Part shown: one piece after another, positions 8,731-17,256 of the stretch
Numbering within the stretch: the stretch's first letter is position 1
Layout: each line of letters begins with the position of its first letter
Made by a program: the position numbers and the translations under genes
Source of the DNA: DATBLE01 sp963734065
GTDB taxonomy: Bacteria > Actinomycetota > Thermoleophilia > Gaiellales > Gaiellaceae
Reading direction: 5' to 3'
Assembly: GCA_963734065.1 (NCBI GenBank)
Contig: CAVTFN010000003.1
Span: 1,116,001 to 1,180,000 of the forward strand
DNA: 64,000 bases
The notes under the pieces: model-generated
What the model was told of the DNA's origin: nothing
Seen by the model: the letters and a program-made list of their open reading frames with translations, nothing else
The model's database searches: none

Positions 8731-9771
8731 CTACTGCTCGCCGGCCTTGCCGCTCTCGAGCTCTCCGCGCCAGCCCTCGGTGTGCTCTGTCATCGACCGA
8801 CTCGGGTGCAGCAAGGCGCTCCTGACCCGGAGGAACTTGTCCCGCCAGGGCTCGCCGGGGTCGGGCAGCAGCTCCTGGCGGACCACCCCGCCGGTGCGGA
8901 GCAGCGCCTGCCGGAACGGCAGCTCCCAGAAGGAGTGCAGCCAGCGCAGAAGATGATTCTCGAGCACTGTCCGCTCCCGCACGGTTGCGAGATGGCGCCC
9001 GAACACACGGAGGGCCATCGGCGTTCGCCCGCCATCGAGCAGCGCCGCGCTCGACGCGGCGGTGGTCCGCCAGATCTGATCCATGCCCCACCGCTTCGCG
9101 GATCGCGCGAGCTCGGTCTCGTCTGCGATCTCCACGACCGCCGCGACGTCGATCAGGTCTCGCAACCGCCCGAGCGGTTCGTGCCCCCACGCATGCGCGG
9201 CGAGCATGAGCGCGTGGTGCTCGGCCCGCGGGGCCGAGATCCCGTCGATCGCGAGCGATGACGGCACAGCCGCCTCGAAGATCTCCGCGAGCGGTGCCTC
9301 CGCTTGGTCCGGAAGCATCGGCCGGAGGTGGATCTCGACCTGGAGCCAGAGCCCCGGCAGCTGGAGCGGCCGGAGGTGATGGTGGTCGCGGAAGAGCTCC
9401 GGGTCGTCCACTTCCGCGAACCCACCGGCCCTGAGCGCGTCGTGGACACGATGACCGTCCTCGACGAGCAGGTCGATATCGACGAAGGAGCGGGCGCGAT
9501 CCGGATACCGGCAGGCGATCTCGGGTCCTTTCAGGAGCAGCAGCGGGCCGTCGACGATCTCCCGGATGCGGCCCAGCAGAGGGATCGCCGCCATCATCGA
9601 CGCGCGGGCGAGCTGCTCCTCGGCGGCAAGGCGCTTCGGAACCGGATCGCCGCGCAGCCGCAGGCGCCGCGCCTCGAGCGGCCCGAGCTTGTTCGCCAGG
9701 ATGCCCTCCAGGTCGGCGCGCGCAAGCAGGTCGTCGACCGCGGTCCAGAGCGTCCCGTTCCCCCTCGTCAT
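8731..9771 (-). CDS. NTP_transf_5 family nucleotidyltransferase (first copy)
   Basis: A 346-residue protein with the family signature LLLLKGPEIACRYP (about 77-90) followed by SFVDIDLLV (95-103), where two Asp residues form the metal site. A DHHHLRPLQL segment and a helical C-terminus follow. The family is uncharacterised but recurs beside PqqD, HprK-like and lasso-type genes. A nucleotidyl transfer role is inferred from the fold. ATG 9771 is chosen because the longer frame would overlap the preceding small gene. The PqqD start lies about 75 bases downstream. Confidence 0.83.
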   Translation of the reverse strand: MTRGNGTLWTAVDDLLARADLEGILANKLGPLEARRLRLRGDPVPKRLAAEEQLARASMMAAIPLLGRIREIVDGPLLLLKGPEIACRYPDRARSFVDIDLLVEDGHRVHDALRAGGFAEVDDPELFRDHHHLRPLQLPGLWLQVEIHLRPMLPDQAEAPLAEIFEAAVPSSLAIDGISAPRAEHHALMLAAHAWGHEPLGRLRDLIDVAAVVEIADETELARSAKRWGMDQIWRTTAASSAALLDGGRTPMALRVFGRHLATVRERTVLENHLLRWLHSFWELPFRQALLRTGGVVRQELLPDPGEPWRDKFLRVRSALLHPSRSMTEHTEGWRGELESGKAGEQ

Positions 9772-9785
9772 GGACGAACGATAGT

Positions 9786-9995
9786 TCAGCCCTGCCCGTC
9801 CTGCCGTCCGCCGCGGATCGACTCCCACACGATCCGAGCCCAGAGCACCACCAGGAACCCCGCCGCTCCGACGACCATGACGATCACCGGCGACAGGATC
9901 ACGGCCTTCTCGAAGGACCAGTCCAGCAGAAGCGCGGCAACGGCGGCGAGCGCGAGGCAGGCTGCGAGGGCGACGAGGGCGACGCGCAGGCGCAC
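9786..9995 (-). CDS. small two-TM membrane protein
   Basis: A 69-residue protein from a GTG at 9995. Two hydrophobic helices (about 5-24 and 32-52) flank a short WSFEKAV turn, and the C-terminus is polar and positively charged (RGGRQDGQG). Its stop is 14 bases before the first nucleotidyltransferase, so it may be the first gene of that operon. I do not recognise a family. The short divergent gap to the gene at 10040 probably holds both promoters. Confidence 0.55.
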   Translation of the reverse strand: MRLRVALVALAACLALAAVAALLLDWSFEKAVILSPVIVMVVGAAGFLVVLWARIVWESIRGGRQDGQG

Positions 9996-10039
9996 GGCGG
10001 CCAGTCTAGGCTGCGGAAGGCGGTTGGTATCCTGGCTCC

Positions 10040-10516
10040 GTGGAAAGCGGCCCGCGGCCCGTCGGCGACGCCAACTACAGCTCCGGCGACGACTACGTCG
10101 TCGAATTCCTCGGATACCGCTTCAACTTCAACGGCGCCGACTTCGAGCAGCGCGTCACCGGCGCAGCGGTCAAGCTCGGGCTGGTGGAGGCGAACGAGCT
10201 GGACGAGGAAGAGACCGCAGATCTCGTCGAGCTCGCCGCCGAGGGACGCATCGAGGAGCCCCGCAGCGAGTTCGGACGCTACCTCGTCCGCCACTGGGAG
10301 CGGATCTCTCTGGTCGGCGGCGAGTCGCTCGTCTACTGGCTGCGCAAGCTGATCTTCCGGGGCGCGTGGCTCGATCACCGCGTCAAGGAGGGTCTGCTCG
10401 AGGTCGTCTGGGACGACGACAACTCCGAGTTCGCATACCGGGATCCGCGCGGCTCGCGCGCGCTGCTCGAGCTCGCGCCGGTGCCCAGCTGGCACGAGCT
10501 GCAGTACCGGCCGTAG
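10040..10516 (+). CDS. hypothetical protein, 158 aa
   Basis: An acidic soluble protein from a GTG at 10040. It has no signal peptide or membrane segment. Notable blocks are YVVEFLGYRFNFNGADFEQR near the start and HWERISLVGGESLVYWLRK in the middle. The family is not recognised. The coding frame is convincing in codon usage. It is divergent from the small membrane gene and convergent with the gene at 10607, with a hairpin-rich repeat between the ends. Confidence 0.6.
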   Translation: MESGPRPVGDANYSSGDDYVVEFLGYRFNFNGADFEQRVTGAAVKLGLVEANELDEEETADLVELAAEGRIEEPRSEFGRYLVRHWERISLVGGESLVYWLRKLIFRGAWLDHRVKEGLLEVVWDDDNSEFAYRDPRGSRALLELAPVPSWHELQYRP

Positions 10517-10523
10517 CGGAGAT

Positions 10524-10609
10524 AGGGTCTGACCCCGGAGGGGTCTGACCCTGCCGGGTGGTCACGCAAGCGTTTCTGTGGGGACAGTCCCCTGCGGGGA
10601 CAGTCCCTA
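10524..10609. repeat. double palindromic repeat between convergent genes
   Basis: Two GGGTCTGACCC-type units in inverted arrangement (10524-10552) are followed by two GGGGACAGTCCC units (about 10579-10609). Each unit is self-complementary around one base, and each pair can fold into larger stems. The last unit contains the stop codon (TAG, minus strand) of the next gene. Position between two convergent stops suggests a bidirectional terminator. Similar hairpins occur elsewhere in the window. Confidence 0.7.
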
Positions 10610-10921
10610 TGCCGGGAGCGAGAAACCCAGGCGCGTCCGCTCGTCCGCGGCGGCGCTCAGCTCGATGCGCTTGATCGAGCCGACCGGGACGATCACCTCG
10701 CCCGGCACGTCGTCCCTCGGGTGTGGACGAATCGTCACGAAACCGTAACCCGGCTCTGCCGCCAGCGACTCGACCGCGTACCGGGCGCCGTCCGCGAGCT
10801 CGACCTCGACGGACGCCTGCTCGATTCCTGCCTCCCTGACGAACTGCTCGATCCGGCGATGGATGCGCTCGACGAGGTCGTCGGCGGGACCGGCGTAGCC
10901 GGGAACCCAGAGCTCAGGCAT
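10607..10921 (-). CDS. hypothetical protein, 104 aa
   Basis: A soluble 104-residue protein from an ATG at 10921, two bases after the ruvB stop. Segments include LVERIHRRIEQFVREAG, then VEVELADGARYAVESLAAEP and a beta-rich C-terminus. The alternation suggests a small alpha/beta domain. The family is not recognised. It follows ruvCAB in the same direction and could be cotranscribed. Confidence 0.6.
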   Translation of the reverse strand: MPELWVPGYAGPADDLVERIHRRIEQFVREAGIEQASVEVELADGARYAVESLAAEPGYGFVTIRPHPRDDVPGEVIVPVGSIKRIELSAAADERTRLGFSLPA

Positions 10922-10923
10922 GC

Positions 10924-11946
10924 CTAGAAAAGGCTATCGGCGCGGGCCGCCTGGTCGGCGGCGACGTGGGCGAGGCCGAGATCGGTGACGATCCGGCCCC
11001 GGGGCGTGCGCTGGATGAACCCGAGCTGGAGGAGGTACGGCTCGTAGACGTCCTCGATCGTGTCGGACTCCTCGCCGAGGGTGACGGCGAGCGTCGACAG
11101 GCCGACCGGCCCGCCGCCGAACTTGTGCACGATCGCCTCGAGCAGCTCGCGGTCGGTGCGCTCGAGGCCCTCCTCGTCGACCTCGAGCAGCTCGAGCGCC
11201 TCCCAGGAGATCTCCGCGGTGATCTCGCCCGCGTGGCGCACCTCGGCGACGTCGCGGACGCGCCGGAGGATCCGGTTGGCGACGCGCGGGGTGCCGCGAG
11301 AGCGCCGGGCGATCTCGTCGGCGGCCTCGTCGGAGATCCGCACGCCGAGGATGCCGGCCGAGCGGCGGACGATCGTCGCGAGATCGGCCGACTCGTAGTA
11401 CGAGAGCCGGAAGGTCATCCCGAACCGGTCGCGGAGCGGCGTCGTCAGCAGCCCGGTGCGCGTCGTCGCGCCGACGAGCGTGAACGGCGGCAGGTCGAGC
11501 GTCAACGTCCGCGCCGCCGGGCCCTGGCCGACGACGATGTCCAGCCGGAAGTCCTCGAGCGCCGGGTAGAGGATCTCCTCGACCGCGGGGTTGAGCCGGT
11601 GGATCTCGTCGATGAAGAGCACGTCGTGGGTCTCGAGCGAGGTGAGGATCGCGGCCAGGTCGCCCTTCCGCTCGACCGCGGGGCCGGCGACCGTTCGCAA
11701 TCCGACGCCGAGCTCCTCGCGGACGATGTGGGCGAGGCTCGTCTTGCCGAGGCCCGGCGGGCCGACGAGGAGAACGTGGTCGAGCGCCTCGTTCCGGGTC
11801 TTGGCAGCGGTGAGCGACACCTCGAGCTGCTCCTTGACCCGCTCCTGCCCGACGAACTCGTCGAGCCGGCTGGGCCGGAGCGAGCGGTCGAAGTCGTCCT
11901 CGCCTACGTCCTGGAGGACGCCGGCTAGAAGTTGGTCCTCGGTCAT
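10924..11946 (-). CDS. ruvB: Holliday junction branch migration helicase RuvB
   Basis: A 340-residue AAA+ motor that drives branch migration of Holliday junctions with RuvA. Walker A GPPGLGKT is at about 62-69, Walker B FIDEIHRLNP at 111-120, a sensor-1 stretch GATTRTGLLTTPLRDRFG follows, and the C-terminal winged helix contains FIQRTPRGR. The ATG at 11946 overlaps the ruvA stop as ATGA, so translation is coupled. It is full length for the family. Confidence 0.97.
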   Translation of the reverse strand: MTEDQLLAGVLQDVGEDDFDRSLRPSRLDEFVGQERVKEQLEVSLTAAKTRNEALDHVLLVGPPGLGKTSLAHIVREELGVGLRTVAGPAVERKGDLAAILTSLETHDVLFIDEIHRLNPAVEEILYPALEDFRLDIVVGQGPAARTLTLDLPPFTLVGATTRTGLLTTPLRDRFGMTFRLSYYESADLATIVRRSAGILGVRISDEAADEIARRSRGTPRVANRILRRVRDVAEVRHAGEITAEISWEALELLEVDEEGLERTDRELLEAIVHKFGGGPVGLSTLAVTLGEESDTIEDVYEPYLLQLGFIQRTPRGRIVTDLGLAHVAADQAARADSLF

Positions 11947-12509
11947 GCCGCCTGCCTCAGGGCAAGGCGGACGCGTTCTTCCGCCGGCAGATCGGGGTCG
12001 ACCTCGGCGAGCGCGCGTTCCGCGTCGACCATGGTGTAGCCCAGTTCCAGAAGAGCATCGCGCGCAACCAAGTGCCCATCGCTCCCTCTAGCCTCCGGCG
12101 CGTCAGCGGCGGAGGCTACTTTCTCCTTCAGCTCGAGCACGACCCGCTGCGCCGTCTTCTTGCCGATTCCCGGGATCGCCTCGAAGCGGGCGGTGTCCTC
12201 GAGCACGATCGCCCGGCGGAGCTCGGCCGGCGTCGAGCCGGAGACGATCGACAGCGAGACCTTCGGCCCGATCCCGGACACTGAGAGCAGCTGCTCGAAC
12301 AGCTCGCGCTCGGCCGCGTCGGCGAAGCCGTACAGCTGGAGCGCGTCCTCACGGACGTGCGTGTGGATTTCGAGCGACACCTCGCCGTCGTCGTCGGCGA
12401 GCCGGAGCGCCCGGGTCGTGGCGGCGACGAGGTAGCCGACGCCGTTCACGTCGAGCACGAGGCCGTCGGGACGACGGGCAACCGGGCGACCGCGCAGGCG
12501 TGCGATCAC
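11943..12509 (-). CDS. ruvA: Holliday junction DNA helicase subunit RuvA
   Basis: A 188-residue tetrameric protein that binds Holliday junctions. An N-terminal OB fold (MIARLRGRPV, then LDVNGVGYLV) is followed by two helix-hairpin-helix motifs (LLSVSGIGPKVSLSI; FEAIPGIGKKTAQRVVLELK) and a C-terminal RuvB-binding domain (RDALLELGYTMVDAERAL). It overlaps ruvC by 4 bases and ruvB by 4 bases. Confidence 0.97.
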   Translation of the reverse strand: MIARLRGRPVARRPDGLVLDVNGVGYLVAATTRALRLADDDGEVSLEIHTHVREDALQLYGFADAAERELFEQLLSVSGIGPKVSLSIVSGSTPAELRRAIVLEDTARFEAIPGIGKKTAQRVVLELKEKVASAADAPEARGSDGHLVARDALLELGYTMVDAERALAEVDPDLPAEERVRLALRQAA

Positions 12510-12997
12510 GACCCGACCGCCTTCAACAGGGGCGGCGCGAGCGCGTGGCAGATCGCCACCGCGAGCGCGTCGGAGGCGTGAGTCGTCTTCGGCGGCGCGC
12601 GCAGCGCGAGGATCGTCCGCACCATCCGCTCGACCTGTCCCTTCTCGGCGCGGCCGTAGCCGCAGACGGCCTGCTTCACGCGGGCAGGCGCGTACTCAGC
12701 GCACTCGACGCCGGCGAGCGCGGAGGCGACGAGCACGGCGCCCCGTGCCTGGCCGACAGAGAGCGCGATGCGGGCGTCGGCGCCGACGAACGACTCCTCG
12801 AGCGCGACGGCATCCGGCTCGTGCTGCTCCACCAGCTCCCGCACGCCCTCGAAGATCGTCCTCAGGCGCAGCTCCGGCCGCTCGCGCGCCTCCGTTCGCC
12901 AGCATCCGTGGACGAGGGCCCGGAGGCGGCCGTCGCTTTCGTGGACTATCGCGTACCCGCAAGCAGCAGTTCCCGGATCGATGCCGAGGACCTTCAC
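12506..12997 (-). CDS. ruvC: crossover junction endodeoxyribonuclease RuvC
   Basis: A 163-residue resolvase that cuts Holliday junctions. Catalytic acids sit in MKVLGIDPGTAACGYAIV (Asp7), ALEESFVG and the C-terminal HASDALAVAICHA. The ATG is at 12997. It is the first gene of ruvC-ruvA-ruvB, with overlapping stops and starts. Confidence 0.97.
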   Translation of the reverse strand: MKVLGIDPGTAACGYAIVHESDGRLRALVHGCWRTEARERPELRLRTIFEGVRELVEQHEPDAVALEESFVGADARIALSVGQARGAVLVASALAGVECAEYAPARVKQAVCGYGRAEKGQVERMVRTILALRAPPKTTHASDALAVAICHALAPPLLKAVGS

Positions 12998-13042
12998 GCG
13001 GTGAGGTTAGGCACCGCACCGGACGTTCCTTCGGGCGTAGGA

Positions 13043-13070
13043 GCAGTGACAGGCTCAAGCCTGTCACTGC
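13043..13070. terminator. 13-bp perfect hairpin downstream of yebC
   Basis: GCAGTGACAGGCT is followed by CA and the exact reverse complement. There is no U tract, so it may be a processing or weak terminator structure for the minus-strand yebC transcript, just upstream of the ruvC start. It is related in style to other intergenic palindromes in this window. Confidence 0.55.
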
Positions 13071-13094
13071 AGTTCGGGCTGCGCTACGGCGGGA

Positions 13095-13850
13095 CTAGAC
13101 CGCGACCGCTTCCAGGACGTGCTCCGGGATATCGAAGTTCGCGTACACGTCCTGAACGTCGTCGTTCTCCTCGAGGCCGTCGATCAGCTTCAGCACCTTC
13201 CGCGCGACCGACTCGCCCTCGATCTCGACCGTCGTCTTCGGAAGCATCGTCACCTCGGCGTCCGTGACCGCGATCCCGGCCGCCTCCAGCGCCTCGCGCA
13301 CGGAGTGCAGATCCTCGGGCGCGCAGGTGACCTCGAACGACGAGCCCTCCTCGGCCACGTCCTCCGCTCCCGCGTCGGCGGCCGCCAGCGTCAGCTCGTC
13401 CTCGTCGGTCGAGTCCCGATCGACCAGGACGACGCCCTTGCGCTCGAACAGCCACGCGACCGCGCCCGACTCGGCAAGGTTGCCGTCGTGCCGGGCGAAG
13501 GTGTGCCGCACCTCGCCGGCTGTTCGGTTGCGGTTGTCGGTGAGCACGTCGACGTAGACCGCCACCCCGCCGGGCCCGTAGCCCTCGTACGAGATGTGCT
13601 CGTACGACGCTGCGTCGGCGCCGGTGCCGCTGCCCCGCGCGATCGCCCGCTCGATGTTGTCCTTCGGCATCGAGGCGTCGCGCGCCTTCTCGATCGCGTT
13701 CTGGAGCGCGAGGTTCGAGGCGGGGTCGGGGCCGCCGTCCTTGGCGGCGACGATCAGCGCGCGCGTCAGCTTCGTGAACAACTGCCCACGCTTGGCGTCG
13801 GCGGCGCCCTTCTTGTGCTTGATCGACGACCACTTGCTGTGCCCGGACAT
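13095..13850 (-). CDS. yebC: YebC/PmpR-family protein
   Basis: A 251-residue three-domain protein starting MSGHSKWSSIKHKKGAADAK, the family hallmark. It continues with FTKLTRALIVAAKDGG and DNIERAIARGSG. Members have been described as transcriptional regulators and, more recently, as ribosome-associated factors that relieve stalling at polyproline. It lies upstream of ruvC, the common arrangement, with a 97-base gap containing a hairpin. Confidence 0.95.
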   Translation of the reverse strand: MSGHSKWSSIKHKKGAADAKRGQLFTKLTRALIVAAKDGGPDPASNLALQNAIEKARDASMPKDNIERAIARGSGTGADAASYEHISYEGYGPGGVAVYVDVLTDNRNRTAGEVRHTFARHDGNLAESGAVAWLFERKGVVLVDRDSTDEDELTLAAADAGAEDVAEEGSSFEVTCAPEDLHSVREALEAAGIAVTDAEVTMLPKTTVEIEGESVARKVLKLIDGLEENDDVQDVYANFDIPEHVLEAVAV

Positions 13851-13871
13851 CGGAGCGAATTGTACGGGCCG

Positions 13872-15125
13872 TCATTCCAGCCGGTCCGCGAGATCTGGAC
13901 GGCAGCCGTGCGCCGCCCAGCCGGCCGCCGTCCCGTTGTGGATCGCGTCCCGGATGGTCGGGTCTGCGCCGAGGTCGAGCAGGAGGTCGACCGCTTCCTC
14001 CTGCCCCGACTGCGCGGCGAGATGGAGCGGCGGCACGCCTTCCCCGTGGGTCGGCCCGCCGAAGGTGCCGCGCCCGTTCGGGTCCGCGCCGAGCTCCACC
14101 AGCCGCCGGATCGCCACCAACCGCCCGTTCGCCGACGCCCACGCGAGCGGCGTGCCGCGATACGGGTCCGCCTCGACCCGGGCGCCGAGCTCGACCAGCC
14201 GGTCGATCGCCTCGACGCGGTCGGCCTTGGCCGCCCACACGAGCGCCTCGTCGAGGATTTCCTGCGAATCGTCGGACGGCTGCCACTCCGGGAAGCCCCC
14301 GTGCGGGCGGTAGAACTCGCGGTGCGCGCCCGCGGCAGGCGTGCCCGCAAGCTCGTCGATCAGGTCGACCCGGCCGAGGCCCGCGGCCACACGCAGGTTG
14401 CGCGGCTCGACCCCGAGCAGGTCGACGACCTCGCGGTGCCCCCAGAAGAGCGCCGCAACCAGCGCCGTGCCTCCGTCGCCGCGCGCCGAGAGATCGGTGC
14501 GCGCGCCTGCCGCGAGGACGAGCTCTGCAAGCGACCGGTCGTTCGAGTAACCGGCCTGGTGCAGCTTCGTCCAGCCGTAGTCGTTGCCACGGTTGACGTC
14601 GGCCCCGCGCTCGAGCAACAGCTTCACGCTCGCCAGGTCGCCCGCCATTCCGAGCAGGTCGTTGCCGTTCGTCCCGCGCGTGCGGACGAGCTCGGGACGC
14701 TCGTCGAGCAACTCGGCCAGCCGGCCGTGGTCGCCGCCCTCGACCGCGGCGTAGGCGAGCATGAACGGCGTCGCCGGCTCCTCACCGTTCGCGAGCGCGG
14801 TCACGTGCCGCGTCAGCCCGGCCCAGCTCGAGTACCCGTGGCGCTGCGCGAGGTCGCGCCGCGCCGAGGCCAGCGAGACGCTGTTGACGGTGGCGATGCC
14901 CGCCGCCCGGCCCTCGTAGTACTCCAGGTCGCTGCGGAACGGCTGCTCGGTGAGCTCGTGGACGAGCGCCGGCCAGCTCGTGTAGCCCTGCTCGCGCGCG
15001 AGCACGGTCTGGGCACTCGCGAGCTTGACCGGCAGATCGCCGAATCTGGCAACGGCGTCGACGTCCCCCGCCCGCGCCGCCTTGACCAGGTCCTTTGCCT
15101 GCTTGCGAAGCTGCTCGAGGTTCAT
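13872..15125 (-). CDS. ankyrin-repeat protein
   Basis: A 417-residue soluble protein. The N-terminus (LRKQAKDLVKAARAGDVDAVARF and REQGYTSWPALVHEL) matches actinobacterial ankyrin proteins that start with SWxxL repeats. Several ankyrin units follow, such as LLERGADVNRGNDYGWTKLH, LVELGADPNGR and GVPPLHLAAQSGQEEAVDLLLDLGADP. Ankyrin repeats bind proteins; the partner is unknown. No signal peptide. The ATG is at 15125. Confidence 0.88.
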   Translation of the reverse strand: MNLEQLRKQAKDLVKAARAGDVDAVARFGDLPVKLASAQTVLAREQGYTSWPALVHELTEQPFRSDLEYYEGRAAGIATVNSVSLASARRDLAQRHGYSSWAGLTRHVTALANGEEPATPFMLAYAAVEGGDHGRLAELLDERPELVRTRGTNGNDLLGMAGDLASVKLLLERGADVNRGNDYGWTKLHQAGYSNDRSLAELVLAAGARTDLSARGDGGTALVAALFWGHREVVDLLGVEPRNLRVAAGLGRVDLIDELAGTPAAGAHREFYRPHGGFPEWQPSDDSQEILDEALVWAAKADRVEAIDRLVELGARVEADPYRGTPLAWASANGRLVAIRRLVELGADPNGRGTFGGPTHGEGVPPLHLAAQSGQEEAVDLLLDLGADPTIRDAIHNGTAAGWAAHGCRPDLADRLE

Positions 15126-15261
15126 CTCGACCTCCTCCCTCTGAGGCCCGTATCCGCAGCGGGCGGGAAGAAGATCGATTCGTCCTTCAGGTGCTGCCTG
15201 GAGGTGGGCTCAGCCCTTCCCGCGGACCGGGTGCGCCCTCGCGCGCACCGCCGATCCTAGC

Positions 15262-16152
15262 TCAGACGCTCTCGGCGAAGCCGTCGTCGCGCCGCCAGAG
15301 CAGCATGCCGACCAGCGCGAGGAAGAGCCCGAGGCAGAGGAACGCGACCGGCCCGGCCCAGGAGGCTGGGGCACTGGGCGGCTCCTCCCCGGCACCCAGG
15401 ATTCCGTTCGTGGGTGCGCCGCCGACCGAGTAGTGCCAGGTCGCGAGGACGAGCCCGATCGTCCCGATCACCGCGTAGCTCGAGCGCCTGATCCCGGCAC
15501 CGACGGCCATGAAGACGAGCCCGAAGACGATGATCAGCGCCCACTGGAAGTCGGACGAGTGCCACCAGTAGAGGAGCGCGCCGCCGATCGTCAGCCCCGC
15601 GACGGCGTGCACCCAGAATCCGTACGGCCGGGTGTCGCCGCCGTCGTTCGCGAGCCCCATCACGAACAGGAAGAGCCCGACGAAGAGCGTCATCCAGGCA
15701 CTCCAGTTGCCGCCGCTCGACACCAGGTCGGTGACGAAGTACCAGCCGAGCCCGGCGAGCACGAGCGAGAAGAGGGGGAACCTGAAGATGCCGAGGCCGA
15801 TGGAGGCCGCGACCAGGACGAGCAGCTGCAGTAGGAGGCTGCCGATGTGAAAGCCGCCGAGCGGCTTGTCGTCGGGCAGCCAGCCGAACCACGAGAAGAA
15901 CGCCCCGATCATCAACGCGAACAGCCCGAGGCCGACGAACCCGAACAGTCCCGCGAGCACGCGGTGTCCGCGGCCCAGCAGCCCGAAGGCGAGCATCTCC
16001 GCGACCGCCCAGAAGAGCACCGACCAGCCGGCGAACGCCCCCTGCCCGTGGTCGCCCGAGATCACCCCGAGCCAGGCCACCGCCGCGATCAGCGCCGTCA
16101 GGGCGCCCGTGTACGCCAGAAACGACCCTGTCATCCAGGGTACGCGGTTCAC
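15262..16152 (-). CDS. polytopic membrane protein, function unknown
   Basis: A protein of about 296 residues with roughly eight to nine hydrophobic helices. I chose the GTG at 16152 (VNRVPWMTGSFLAYTGAL) because the following helix is complete. The open frame runs further upstream only as an antisense shadow of the next gene. The C-terminus ends LLWRRDDGFAESV. No catalytic motif was seen. It is divergent from the AIR-synthase-like gene, with about 60 bases between starts. Confidence 0.75.
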   Translation of the reverse strand: MNRVPWMTGSFLAYTGALTALIAAVAWLGVISGDHGQGAFAGWSVLFWAVAEMLAFGLLGRGHRVLAGLFGFVGLGLFALMIGAFFSWFGWLPDDKPLGGFHIGSLLLQLLVLVAASIGLGIFRFPLFSLVLAGLGWYFVTDLVSSGGNWSAWMTLFVGLFLFVMGLANDGGDTRPYGFWVHAVAGLTIGGALLYWWHSSDFQWALIIVFGLVFMAVGAGIRRSSYAVIGTIGLVLATWHYSVGGAPTNGILGAGEEPPSAPASWAGPVAFLCLGLFLALVGMLLWRRDDGFAESV

Positions 16153-16212
16153 GACCACGCGGCGATCCTCGCAGGGCACCCGGACGGAACCCCTGCCCCC
16201 TAAGCTAGTCCG

Positions 16213-17256
16213 GTGGGCGAGGAGCGCGCGATCCTGCCGGTCGGCAAGCTGCCCGGCGAGCTGCTCGCCCGGTTGATCGCCGCCTACGGCTCGAGCGATC
16301 CGACGGTTCTCGTCGGGCCGGGCATCGGAGGCGATGCGGCGGCGATAGACCTGGACGGGACGACGCTCGTCGTCAAGTCGGACCCGATCACCTTCGCGAG
16401 CGAGAGCCCTGCCCAGTACCTCGTCGACGTCAACGCGAACGATCTCGCGTGCCTGGGAGCGACGCCCCGCTGGATGATGGTCACTGCACTTCTGCCCGCA
16501 GGGACGAGCGAGGACGACGTCGAGACCCACTTCCGCGAGCTGCGCGACGCCTGCGTCGGGCGAAAGATCTCGCTCGTCGGCGGCCACACCGAGGTCACAT
16601 CGGCCGTCAGCCGCCCGATCCTCGTCGGCGTTCTTCTCGGCCAGGCCCGTCGAGACGCGCTTCTCCGTCCGGGTGGCGCCCGCCCCGGAGACGTCCTCCT
16701 GCTGACGAAGGCGCTGGCACTCGAAGGCACCGCGCTCGTCGCACGCGAGCTCGGAGACCGGCTCGGCGACCTCGTCGGTCGTGCGACCGTCGAGCGCGCG
16801 TCGACCTTTCTCGCCGATCCGGGGATCTCGGTCGTCCCGGAGGCGCTGGCCGTCCTGGACGCCGGTGGAGTGACCGCGTTGCACGACCCGACCGAAGGAG
16901 GGCTGGCCATGGGCGTGCGTGAGCTCGTGCTTGCCGCCGGCTGCGGAGTGACGATCGATCGCGAGGCCGTGCCGGTGCTGCCCGAAACGGCGTCGATCGC
17001 CGCGGCGCTGGCTCTCGATCCACTCGGGATGCTCGCGTCCGGCAGCCTGCTTGTCGCAGCCGACCCGCCGTCGGTGGACGGCCTGATCGCGGCCTGCGAC
17101 GCGGTCGGCGTCCGACTGACGCAGATCGGCGACGTGACCGATCGGGCCGACCGCTTCACGCTGCGCGTCGAGGGAGCCGAGCGGGAGCTGCCCGTCTACG
17201 AGAGCGACGAGGTCGGGCGCGCGCTCAGCGGTGCAGCGGGCTCGTCAATCCGTTAG
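16213..17256 (+). CDS. AIR synthase-related (PurM/HypE-fold) protein
   Basis: A 347-residue protein of the PurM ATP-binding fold, like HypE, ThiL and SelD. LPVGKLPGELLARLI opens the protein, VGPGIGGDAAAIDL resembles the HypE ATP loop, and SLVGGHTEVT and LHDPTEGGLAMGVRE are family motifs. No hydrogenase or thiamine genes are nearby, so the substrate is unclear. Such orphan HypE-like proteins are common in actinobacteria. Starts at GTG 16213. The 3' end overlaps the convergent hydrolase gene by 12 bases. Confidence 0.82.
   Translation: MGEERAILPVGKLPGELLARLIAAYGSSDPTVLVGPGIGGDAAAIDLDGTTLVVKSDPITFASESPAQYLVDVNANDLACLGATPRWMMVTALLPAGTSEDDVETHFRELRDACVGRKISLVGGHTEVTSAVSRPILVGVLLGQARRDALLRPGGARPGDVLLLTKALALEGTALVARELGDRLGDLVGRATVERASTFLADPGISVVPEALAVLDAGGVTALHDPTEGGLAMGVRELVLAAGCGVTIDREAVPVLPETASIAAALALDPLGMLASGSLLVAADPPSVDGLIAACDAVGVRLTQIGDVTDRADRFTLRVEGAERELPVYESDEVGRALSGAAGSSIR

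Noticed and set aside
13119..15260. A 713-codon plus-strand frame over yebC and the ankyrin gene
   Set aside because: Antisense shadow; both minus genes have strong family motifs.
16607..16884. N-terminal extension of the membrane gene at 15262
   Set aside because: Would run through the AIR-synthase-like gene in antisense; the helix-initiating GTG at 16152 is a better start.
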